64,000 nucleotides of DNA. Source: Luscinia megarhynchos (Eukaryota > Chordata > Aves > Passeriformes > Turdidae). The notes beneath the pieces were generated by a model, which saw nothing but the letters and a program-made list of their open reading frames with translations, had not been told where the DNA came from and ran no database searches. Shown here piece after piece: positions 12,934-24,900 of the stretch. The stretch lies in the NCBI GenBank assembly GCA_034336665.1, contig CM067568.1, positions 16,153,983 to 16,217,982 of the forward strand, in the 5' to 3' direction. Positions within the stretch are counted from its first letter, which is position 1. Every line of letters begins with the position of its first letter. Made by a program: the position numbers and the translations under genes.

Positions 12934-15900
12934 CTGTGTTCACGGCGGGGGGGGGAATGCATCTCATTAAAAACACACAGAAAACCCCCTCAGTGATTTT
13001 TGTTTTGTGAGTGTTTGGCTTGGTTTGGTTTTGATTTTTTTTTTTTAAACATTCTCTTTTACTCCTTCTTACACACATTTATGAATATGATTTTCATTAC
13101 CTTTTTCTTCAGTAGTGAAACTGTTCTTGCTTCCATTGAATCCTGTTCAGTTCAGTGGAATCATATAAACACATTAACTTTGTTGCTATTCTGTGATCAT
13201 AGAATCGTGTAGGTTGGAACAGACCTTTCAGATCATTGGGTCTTACCCAGTCCACCACTAAACCATGTCCCTAAGTGCCACACCTACATGTCTTTTAAAT
13301 ACTTGCAGGGATGGTGACTCAACGACTTCCCTGGGCAACCTCTTCCAGTGCTTGACAATCATTTCAGTGAAAAAATATTTCCTAATACCCAGTCTAAACC
13401 CCTCGTGGTGCAGCTTAAAGCCATTTCTTCTCATCCCTTCTCTTGTTACCTGGGAGAAGAGATCAACCCCTACCTCACTACACCCTCCTTTCAGGTAGTT
13501 GCAGAGTGTGTGAACATCTCCCCTGAGCCTCATTTTCTCCAGGTTAAACACCTCTAACTCCCTCAGCTGCTCTTCAAGTCTTGTTCTCCAGGCCCTTCCC
13601 CAGCTCTGTTGCCCTTCTCTGGCCATGCTCCAGCACCTCAATGTCTTTTCTTCAGTGCCCAGAACTGGACACAGGACTCAACGTGTGGCCTCACTATGGC
13701 CAAGTACAATGTCCTAGTCCGGCTGGCCACACTATAGCTGATATAGGCCAGGATGTTCTTGGTCTTCTTGGCCACCTGGGCACTGCTGGCTCATGTTCAG
13801 CTGCTATCACCAGCAGCCCCAGGTTGTTTTCCACTGGGCGGCTTCCCAGCCCTTCTGCCCCAAGGTGTGGCAGTGTCTGGGGCTGTTGTGATGCAAGGGC
13901 AGGACACAGCACTGAGCCTTACTGGACCTCGCACAATTATTGATAAAGATGTAAAACAGGACTGCCTGCAACACTGAGCCCCAGGGAATACCACTGGTGT
14001 CTGTCTCCCAGCTGGAGGTAACTCCACTCAACACCACCAATTTTTTACACAGTTCACCTGTCCAAGCTGTGAGCTCCCAGCTTCTCCAGGAGAATGCTGT
14101 GGAAAATGCTGTCTAAAGCTTTACAAAAGTCTGGGTAGAGAATATCCACAGCTTTTTCCTTATCCCCTAAATGGGTCACCCTGTCATAAAAGTAGATCAG
14201 GTTGGTCAAGCAGCAGCTGCCTTTCCCAAACCCATTCTGGCTGCACCTGATCCCCTGTTTGCCCTGTATGTACTCTGTGATCACACTCCATGGGTCTCTT
14301 GGATCCACACTCCAAGACAATCTGCTCCATGTCCTTCCCTGGCTGCAAGATCAGGCTGTAGTTCCCCAGATCCTCTCTCCAAACTTTATTGTAGATGAGC
14401 ATCTCATTTGCTGACCTGCAGTCAACTGGGACCTCCATGGTTAACCAGATTGAAAGTGGCTTTCTCCAGCTCCCTCAGTACCCTTGGGTAATAAATTAAC
14501 TTGACAGACCAATAGAAAGGAAGCCATAGAGATGTTAAATTAATTTTTAGAACTTACATTGAGGAGCCAGGACAAGTTCCTTCACAATATGACAGCTCAA
14601 CAGGTTCTGGAGACTCACAGTCAGCATGGCGGATCACAGTTTCCTTGGTGTAAGGCTTGCAGTTTTTAGCTTCATAAAAAAAGGAGAGGAGAAAAAATAT
14701 ATTTCAGTTCTCTAGTTCTGAACCAAAGGAATTGTAAACCAGTTTCCAAGTGCTTGATGTCTGATTACTGAGAATCTGCAGTATGTGATGGGGTGGGTAC
14801 TGTGTATATGGAGTTGTCGGACTATTCTTTGATTTCAGCTGTAAAGTGCCTTTGGAAGATAAGGCAGAGGCCTGAGCATTGCTGGTTTGATTTGTGGTAT
14901 TCAGTATCAGGGAAAAAACAGTGAAACACAGGGTCTTCTTAAATAGACTGTGAAAGTAGGGTGAGTGAAGAATCCTTCCATCCACTCAAAGACAGTTACA
15001 GGTTGAATAGAGTGCTCTTCAGGCAGAACACATAAACACAGCATTACTTACGTTTACATATTTTGCAGCACCCATCAAATGTAATCTCTGCGTCGTCCTT
15101 TGTAAAAGTAAAGGAGGAGGATTTATATTAGTGCACAGATAACAATCATAAGAATAAGAGTAAGAATATGAATTACTACTGATACTGGGCAGAAGATTTC
15201 TCTGTGATGTACCCTGAATGAAACAATGGATGACTTACTGTCCTCACCATAGGAGTCTTGAATACTTGTAACCTCATAAGAAAATACTATGGTTTTCTTA
15301 TTATTAATCATAAAGCAAGCCTAGTTTCATTCTTAAGACATTCCAATTTCAGTGGAAGTGATTTGTTGTATTCTTCCATGTCCCTCCTTGTTCTTTTAAT
15401 TGAATTCAGTCAACGAAAATTGATTAAAACTTACAGGATCGCACTCTCCGGGGTCGTACTCAGGGCATACTTTTTTAGTTTGGACTGCAACAAACTGATC
15501 TTCAATTTTTTCACATTTGTAATGGCTGCATTGATCAAGTGGCAGGATCTCGTTAACCTAAGATTTTATAAGAAAAGCAAAAGGTTTTTTTAATTGTGAT
15601 CAAGTATGTCTGAGCTAATTAAGTTCTCCTCAAAGATTCTCATATGCTTCTGAACTTCTTTCAAGTAGCAAAAATGAAATTCTGGAAACTAGCTAGCTTA
15701 AAATTTTAAATTGTGGCTCTGAACACTTAGACCATAAATTAGAAAGCATTGTTCCATTAGCCACAAAACTCAAGAATTTGACTCCAAATAATGTTCAACT
15801 CAGAAAGCAGATATGTTTTTTTTTCAGAGTAATTTCAGTATTTTATTTTTACCAGTAAGGGACACGAGTTGACTCTTAGCTTTTCTAACTTATATGGGAT

Positions 15901-18900
15901 AACAGATCTGAAAATGAAAGGAATACTTACATTGAGCACATGAACAGTGTTGTTACTGAGTTTGACTTTACAAGCTACTTCAATACACTTCCCGCAGCAC
16001 TCTCCTTCCTCAGTCATGTACTGGTAACCCTACTCGGAAAAAGATTAAGAAGAAAGTATGTTGAATTGGTGATGGAGAATTCTAGTCTTGCTGTAGCTGA
16101 CTGGGCAGCCTAGAGAACCTGAACTCACCAGCGGGCAAGATGTCACACACTGAACTGTTTCACAATTCATAACATTTGCCTTAGTCTCTGGATTTTTCTC
16201 AGAGCTGCAGGTACACTTCTTACATGAGTCAATTACTACTGACTTTCCAACCTGCAAGGCAGAAGAAAAGACCCAAAAAACATTCAAATGCCAACAGTTT
16301 CTGTATCATATAAAGGCAGAGTTGAAAGCATTGCTGAGAGCTGAGAGCCATTAATATTTCTAAAATGCAACAATGACAGTTCTCAAATTCTCTGTGAATA
16401 TAGACGTTTTTGGCTTTATGCCTTGCAGGAAAGCACATCTTAAGAGGAAACTAAATGAAGCAGTGTAAAAGGGAGCAGTAAATGAAATTAAAATTAAGAC
16501 TAGTTTGTACTGTCTAATTATTTTACCAGCTTTTCAGTGCTCCATTTAAGAATATTTTTTATCTATAAGTTATATTTATTGGTAAAACAATTATAATTTA
16601 AAAACAGGGATTCAAATAAGCCTTTACATATGCAGATACATAAGCAAAGATCTAAATTTACATATGGATTTTAGTCTTTCTGAAATGTATCCCCAAAGAC
16701 TCCAGTGCTCATATTTAAATTATGAGCTAATTACCTAAGTACCAATTTTAGCAAAAGGGTTTAGGTATCAACTAAATAACAAACATTAGTTTTGTTTTTT
16801 AAAGGTTCTCTGGGCTTATTTCAAAGAGCAATTGAGTTTGGGCTATTCATCAGATTGTCTGGCAAAGTCATTAATTACAGAAGTGAGAGGAAGATTAAAA
16901 AGAAGCTACATCACTAAAAATGGTTCTTGTTTTATACTACTCAGTTGAGGAAGACTTCTGTGAAAAATTTGATTTTGACTTTAAAATACCCAAACAACTT
17001 CCAGTTAAGGGCTAGAGAGAAAACCCCCCACAAACATGTACTGGGAAAAGAACTTTCTCAAAGACTTATTTTGATAGAAAGGATACACTTTTCACTTCCA
17101 GTAATATACTGCTATATCATTCTTACCGTGTACAGTGTTCCATTAATCACACACACATCAGGTATAGGTCCTGAAAAACAAAACAAAAAATGAAATCCAG
17201 AATAACTCAAATTGTGAGACTTCCTGAGAAGCCAAGATGTTGTCAAGATATTTGTAAGTAACACAGGGAATATGGAAAACTTGAATTACGTTCCCCCTAC
17301 ATCCTTAGTCTTCATATGTAGTATAGCTTAATGTTTAAGTAAAGTTCCATCATTAAAATTAGTTGGAAGAGTTGGAGAGGAATGGCTTCAAACTCGAAAA
17401 AATCCCTTTTTTTCCTTTTAAATAAGTTGTTTCCTCCTTGAACTCTAGGAATCCAGTGATATACAAAGATGCTTCAGTTATTGATTCATTATGACCTTTC
17501 AGAACATGGCTTGTATGGAAGATTGACTCTGTGGAAAAAGGTATTCCTACTGTGGTAATGTAAATCTGACAACATGGCAGAACCCATCTATGCCTTTCAC
17601 AGAACTGCTTCAAATTCGCCTGTTCCTTTGTTTTGACTTTCCTTTCTCAGGCTTAATTTATGGCTACTTTTTATTCTTTTGCACAAATATATATACATAA
17701 AATATATGTATATAAAAGTGTATGTTTATAAATAAACTAATATAACTGTAGGATTTATTTTCATGAGCATCTGGCAAGGGTGTAAGTATAATTACTACTT
17801 TTCATACACTGTCAGTTCAGTTACTGATTGCAATTCACTTTGTGGTATTGCTTCCTGTTACTTGGTCTTGTAGTTAACTGTTAAGCTTTTTAGGCATATT
17901 CTTCTGTTTATGCATCTTAGTTTAGTTGCATTTAGGCTAATGTTGATGTGCTCCAATGTTCCCATGTAATAACAGGAAAAAGATGCATCAATAACATCTA
18001 TAATTACAGGTACAGAGATAGTTGAACTACATAGACCAGTGAATGTTCAAAATATTATTCTGCTCTCCCATCTATTCTCTCATCAAAGTTAAATAAAAAT
18101 AACATTTTTTTAAACAAAGCTGTAATGCATATTTAGGCAAAAATCATTGTGTGTTTGCTGAGACAGAACAATTTAAGAAAGATTTTGCTGTTATTGTGAT
18201 ACATGGAGAGCTTCCTTAGATATTAATGGAAGTGCAAATGTAATTTACTGGGGTATGGTGTGGTATTTATACATGTATTTTTAATACTTACGGCATTCAA
18301 ATTCAGGACAGCATGGGTCTTTTTGTGGTAGTACAGGCATGGAAACAAATCCTAGGTCACAAACAGTTTGCTGAGCCGTTTGGCATGGGAGTGGCTGGCA
18401 TTTCACAGTAGCAGTGAGGGAGTCACAGACACACTTCTGGCATTCATTTATCCACTCTTCTCCAGGCTGAAAATATATAAACTATTTATTCTTAAATGCT
18501 CCTTCACCCTAGTTGTTCAGTTTTATCTTAAGATAATCTCTCAAAATTAGTAGGAAATTCAGATTGGAATTGCCTTTAGTACATCATTTAAGAGCAGGTA
18601 TACTCAGAACAACCACAGAATTTCTTCTGCATAAAAATAGTGATATTTCATGGCTAGTCTACTTATCTTTATGAAATTTAAATTACTTTTATTAAAATCA
18701 AAAGTCTCTAACTTAGTGAGCTTTTCCACCTAGAGATTACTTAGAAGTCTGGTAATGCCAGGTTAAATAATTTTGTGCTATCAAGTCATTTGTTACATGA
18801 GCGATTTTGTTATTGAGATACATAGAGGTTGATTTGAGCTGGCTGTTTGGAATGTAATCTGTTGAAAAGGACAGAAATTGGTCAGGTTTTGCAATAGTGG

Positions 18901-21900
18901 TGTATTAGAAAGTAGTGGGGGAACCACCTTTCGTTCAGGATTGACATCAGTACAGTTTCTTTCTACTGAAGTTGTGGAGATTGTTGCTGTGGTTGGTGAG
19001 GCAGCTTGTGATGTAGTTGAAGGAACAGGAGTTGTCAGAGGACACGGTCCCTGGAAGGGCTCAATTTCACATTCCTTGCTGCAAAGTGCATAAAAATTAC
19101 AGCCAGCTCTGTCTGTTCTGTTGTATACCACTTCCCCTGTAGATGAAAATTGGAGGAGAAATTACAAGATTGAAAATACATAGGGAGAAAAATCAAAAAT
19201 TATTGTGAAAATATAAAGTGTAATCAGATATAAAAAGTTCTACGTTTAGATGATTTTGAGTAGTTATCTTTAATGGAATAGAGTCTTAAGGGTTTATATT
19301 GCTTATGAATTTTTTTCTAATCATAAAATAAGACACTTACCAGGAGAAAATAAGGTTTCAAACACATGACAAAAGCATGGAGTTATTTTGCTGGAGGTAA
19401 TGGATGTGCTGGTGGAAGAACTGAAGGTTGCAGGAGTGCTTGTTGTAACATAACGTGATTGTGATGTACCAGCTGAAGATACTGTTGAGAACAAGTAATA
19501 ATTTAGTTTGCAGGTACAGGATTTTTATCTAATAATTTTAACATATTCAAGAGGTTTATTCAACATTCTGGCAAACCAAGGGAACATTTTTGTTGCATTC
19601 AAACATTTGACCTATTCATATGTGGAGATTGGGGAACTTTTTTCATTGTAAATTTAATAACATCTGGCCTTTGACAAATCTAATGAGATTTACCTCTAAA
19701 GTTTTCAAAAGTTTCAATCTTCTCCATTGAAGTAAGAATTAATACTGTGAACTTAACCCAGCTGTCAAACCTACATACTTGTAACAAAGGGTCAGATTGA
19801 TTAAAAATTGGTTTATGTGTTTAAAAGAATATAAGTAATCATCGATTCATACAATCACTGACTAGTTTAGGGGAAGAACACAAAGGTATGAGTGTTGCTC
19901 TAAAGAAAAATCTGTGTGTAAAAATTTAAGAAGTAGACAGTGACATAATTAGGCTGGCAGTGGTGCCAGAGAAAACTGTTGTAGAAATATTTTCTACAGT
20001 AGGAGAAAAGAATCTTTTAAAAATTTGTGGAAGTACCTGTGGTTGTGCCTTCTCTGACTCGGGCTGTGGTGCTGGGGACAGCCGTCGTTCCAACAGTGGT
20101 TTCTATTTTGATTTCAGAGATTGTAGTTGGAGATGTTGCTGCCCGGGTTGCCACACTGGAGGTTTCTCCTGGAGCAGAGGTGGCTGAGGCTGTTGTGGTG
20201 CTTCCTGCAGTTGTTCTGGAGGTGCTGGCAGTGCTGCTGACTGTTGTTGTTGTTGGGGTGATGGTGGTTGTGCCTTCAGTCTGTGGAGGAGAGGTGCTGG
20301 TGGTGGTAGCAGCAATGATGGTTGTGCCCTCTCTGACCCGGGCTGTGGTGGTGGGGACAGCTGTGGTGCCAGTGGTGGTTTCTATTTTGATTTCAGAGAT
20401 TGTTGTGGGAGATGTTGCTGCCCGGGTTGCCACACTGGATGTTTCTCCTGGAGCAGAGGTGGCTGAGGCTGTTGTGGTGCTTCTCTCAGTGATCCTTGAG
20501 GTGCTGGCAGTGCTGGTGGCTGGCGTGGGCACTGTTGTTGTGGGTGGGATGATGGTGGTTGTGCCTTCAGTCTGTGGAGGAGAGGTGCTGGTGGTGGTAG
20601 CAGCAATGATGGTTGTGCCCTCTCTGACTCGGGCTGTGGTGGTGGGGACAGCTGTGGTGCCAACAGTGGTGGTTTCTATTTTGATTTCAGAGATTGTAGT
20701 TGGAGATGTTGCAGCTCGGGTTGCCACACTGGATGTTTCTCCTGGAGCAGAGGTGGCTGAGGCTGTTGTGGTGCTTCTCTCAGTGATCCTTGAGGTGCTG
20801 GCAGTGCTGGTGGCTGGCGTGGGCACTGTTGTTGTGGGTGGGAGGAAGGTGGTTGTGCCTTCAGTCTGTGGAGGAGAGGTGCTGGTGGTGGTAGCAGCAA
20901 TGATGGTTGTGCCTTCTCTGACTCGGGCTGTGGTGGTGGGGACAGCTGTGGTGCCAGTGGTGGTTTCTATTTTGATTTCAGAGATTGTAGTTGGAGATGT
21001 TGCATGCCCGGGTTGCCACACTGGATGTTTCTCCTGGAGCAGAGGTGGCTGAGGCTGTTGTGGTGCTTCTCTCAGTGATCCTTGAGGTGCTGGCAGTGCT
21101 GGTGGCTGGCGTGGGCACTGTTGTTGTTGGGGTGGGAGGAAGGTGGTTGTGCTTTCAGTCTGAGGAGGAGAGGTGCTGGTGGTGGTAGCAGCAATGATGG
21201 TTGTGCCCTCTCTGACTCGGGCTGTGGTGGTGGGGACAGCTGTGGTGCCAACAGTGGTGGTTTCTATTTTGATTTCAGAGATTGTAGTTGGAGATGTTGC
21301 TGCCCGGGTTGCCACACTGGATGTTTCTCCTGGAGCAGAGGTGGCTGAGGCTGTTGTGGTGCTTCCTGCAGTTGTTCTGGAGGTGCTGGCAGTGCTGGTG
21401 GCTGGCGTGGGCACCGTTGTTGTGGGTGGGATGATGGTGGTTGTGCCTTCAGTCTGAGGAGGAGAGGTGCTGGTGGTGGTAGCAGCAATGATGGTTGTGC
21501 CTTCTCTGACTCGGGCTGTGGTGGTGGGGACAGCTGTGGTGCCAACAGTGGTGGTTTCTATTTTGATTTCAGAGATTGTAGTTGGAGATGTTGCTGCCTG
21601 GGTTGCCACACTGGATGTTTCTCCTGGAGCAGAGGTGGATGAGGCTGTTGTTATGATTCTTTCAGATGTCCTGGAGGTGCTGGCAGTGCTGGTGGCTTGC
21701 TCAGTCACGGTGTACCTTGGGGTGATGGTGGTGGTTCCTGTGTTGAGAGGGCACTTGTTGTACCTACAGTGGTTGTTATTTCTTTCTGTGGAAATGTGGG
21801 GACAGCAGTTGTTGCTGCTGCAGGTTGGGTTGCCACTGTGGTTGTTTCTGCTGAGAGATGTGTTGTGGAGGTGCTTTCTGCGGTGGAGGTGCTTACTGTG

Positions 21901-24900
21901 GTGGAGGTGCTTACTGTGGTGCCCGTGGGTGCTAATGTTGTCTGGCAGTGTTTTTGGTCACAGCACAGCACTGAGACCTCGTAGTCGGGCTACGTGGGGT
22001 ACTTGAGATTCTGATCTTTATTTTTGCACACAAGCCCCTTCTCAAGGCTGCACTCAAATTTCTGTCCCATTATTTTCACAATGGTGTCAGCATAATCTTT
22101 AGCTCGGCACTTGATGTCTTGTGGCTTGTCACACAACTCATAGCCAGCAGCTCGGATGTTTTCAAATGTCTCTGAATCTCCATTTTCGCTGCCTGGAGTA
22201 GGGGAGTCCACGTTAAACCACTGTGTCCAGGCACAGCGTCCCACCACACAGTTGTCTGTGGAATTGGAGATGCGGATAGTGGTGGGGCCAGGGGTGGGGA
22301 CTGCTGTTGTGGGTGGAGTGAAGGTGGTTGTGCCTTCAGTCTGAGGAGGAGAGGTGCTAGTGGTGGTAGTGATGATGGTCGTTGTGCCTTCTCTGGCTTG
22401 GGCTGTGGTGGTGGGGACAGCTGTGGTGCCAGTGGTGGTTTCTATTTTGATTTCAGAGATTGTTGTGGGAGATGTTGCTGCTCGGGTTGCCACACTGGAT
22501 GTTTCTCCTGGAGCAGAGGTGGCTGAGGCTGTTGTGGTGCTTCTCTCAGTGATCCTTGAGGTGCTGGCAGTGCTGGTGGCTGGCGTGGGCACTGTTGTTG
22601 TGGGTGGGATGATGGTGGTTGTGCCTTCAGTCTGAGGAGGAGAGGTGCTGGTGGTGGTAGCAGCAATGATGGTTGTGCCCTCTCTGACTCGGGCTGTGGT
22701 GGTGGGGACAGCTGTGGTGCCAACAGTGGTGGTTTCTATTTTGATTTCAGAGATTGTAGTTGGAGATGTTGCAGCTCGGGTTGCCACACTGGATGTTTCT
22801 CCTGGAGCAGAGGTGGCTGAGGCTGTTGTGGTGCTTCCTGCAGTTGTTCTGGAGGTGCTGGCAGTGCTGGTGGCCTCACTGGGCACTGTTGTTGTGGGTG
22901 GGATGATGGTGGTTGTGCCTTCAGTCTGAGGAGGAGAGGTGCTGGTGGTGGTAGCAGCAATGATGGTTGTGCCTTCTCTGACTCGGGCTGTGGTGGTGGG
23001 GACAGCTGTGGTGCCAGTGGTGGTTTCTATTTTGATTTCAGAGATTGTAGTGGGAGATGTTGCTGCCCGGGTTGCCACACTGGATGTTTCTCCTGGAGCA
23101 GAGGTGGCTGAGGCTGTTGTGGTGCTTCTCTCAGTGATCCTTGAGGTGCTGGCAGTGCTGGTGGCTGGCGTGGGCACTGTTGTTGTTGTTGGGAGGAAGG
23201 TGGTTGTGCTTTCAGTCTGAGGAGGAGAGGTGCTGGTGGTGGTAGCAGCAATGATGGTTGTGCCTTCTCTGACTCGGGCTGTGGTGCTGGGGACAGCTGT
23301 GGTGCCAACAGTGGTGGTTTCTATTTTGATTTCAGAGATTGTTGTGGGAGATGTTGCTGCCTGGGTTGCCACACTGGATGTTTCTCCTGGAGCAGAGGTG
23401 GGTGAGGCTGTTGTGGTGCTTCCTGCAGTTGTTCTGGAGGTGCTGGCAGTGCTGGTGGCTGGCGTGGGCACCGTTGTTGTGGGTGGGATGATGGTGGTTG
23501 TGCCTTCAGTCTGAGGAGGAGAGGTGCTGGTGGTGGTAGCACCAATAATGGTTGTGCCTTCTCTGACTCGGGCTGTGGTGGTGGGGACAGCTGTGGTGCC
23601 AACAGTGGTGGTTTCTATTTTGATTTCAGAGATTGTAGTTGGAGATGTTGCTGCCTGGGTTGCCACACTGGATGTTTCTCCTGGAGCAGAGGTGGATGAG
23701 GCTGTTGTTATGATTCTTTCAGATGTCCTGGAGGTGCTGGCAGTGCTGGTGGCTTGCTCAGTCACGGTGTACCTTGGGGTGATGGTGGTGGTTCCCTGTG
23801 TTGAGAGGGCACTTGTTGTACCTACAGTGGTTGTTATTTCTTTCTGTGGAAATGTGGGGACAGCAGTTGTTGCTGCTGCAGGTTGGGTTGCCACTGTGGT
23901 TGTTTCTGCTGAGAGATGTGTTGTGGAGGTGCTTTCTGCGGTGGAGGTGCTTACTGTGGTGGAGGTGCTTACTGTGGTGCCCGTGGGTGCTAATGTTGTC
24001 TGGCAGTGTTTTTGGTCACAGCACAGCACTGAGACCTCGTAGTCGAAGCACGTGGGGTACTTGAGATTCTGATCTTTATTTTTGCACACAAGCCCCTTCT
24101 CAAGGCTGCACTCAAATTTCTGTCCCATTATTTTCACAATGGTGTCAGCATAATCTTTAGCTCGGCACTTGATGTCTTGTGGCTTGTCACACAACTCATA
24201 GCCAGCAGCTCGGATGTTTTCAAATGTCTCTGAATCTCCATTTTCGCTGCCTGGAGTAGGGGAGTCCACGTTAAACCACTGTGTCCAGGCACAGCGTCCC
24301 ACCACACAGTTGTCTGTGGAATTGGAGATGCGGATAGTGGTGGGGCCAGGGGTGGGGACTGTTGTTGTGGGTGGAGTGAAGGTGGTTGTGCCTTCAGTCT
24401 GAGGAGGAGAGGTGCTAGTGGTGGTAGTGATGATGGTCGTTGTGCCTTCTCTGGCTTGGGCTGTGGTGGTGGGGACAGCTGTGGTGCCAGTGGTGGTTTC
24501 TATTTTGATTTCAGAGATTGTTGTGGGAGATGTTGCTGCTCGGGTTGCCACACTGGATGTTTCTCCTGGAGCAGAGGTGGGTGAGGCTGTTGTGGTGCTT
24601 CTCTCAGTGATCCTTGAGGTGCTGGCAGTGCTGGTGGCTGGCGTGGGCACTGTTGTTGTGGGTGGGATGATGGTGGTTGTGCCTTCAGTCTGAGGAGGAG
24701 AGGTGCTGGTGGTGGTAGCAGCAATGATGGTTGTGCCCTCTCTGACTCGGGCTGTGGTGGTGGGGACAGCTGTGGTGCCAACAGTGGTGGTTTCTATTTT
24801 GATTTCAGAGATTGTAGTTGGAGATGTTGCAGCTCGGGTTGCCACACTGGAGGTTTCTCCTGGAGCAGAGGTGGCTGAGGCTGTTGTGGTGCTTCCTGCA

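Noticed and set aside
13258..14438. Open frames with reverse-transcriptase-like text
   Set aside because: Parts of a truncated, frameshifted CR1 element, not a host gene; annotated as mobile element instead.
18793..18927. Read-through of exon 33 beyond NPERK
   Set aside because: The extra residues ([12 protein letters not shown]...) do not match the family and lead to a stop; the phase-0 donor at AAG|GTGGTT fits the next exon better.
20027..21052. 341-codon valine-rich open frame on the plus strand
   Set aside because: It is the reverse complement of the Thr/Ser-rich mucin repeats (ACC/ACA/ACT read backwards as Val codons). Similar frames occur opposite every PTS array; there is no start context, domain or splice support.
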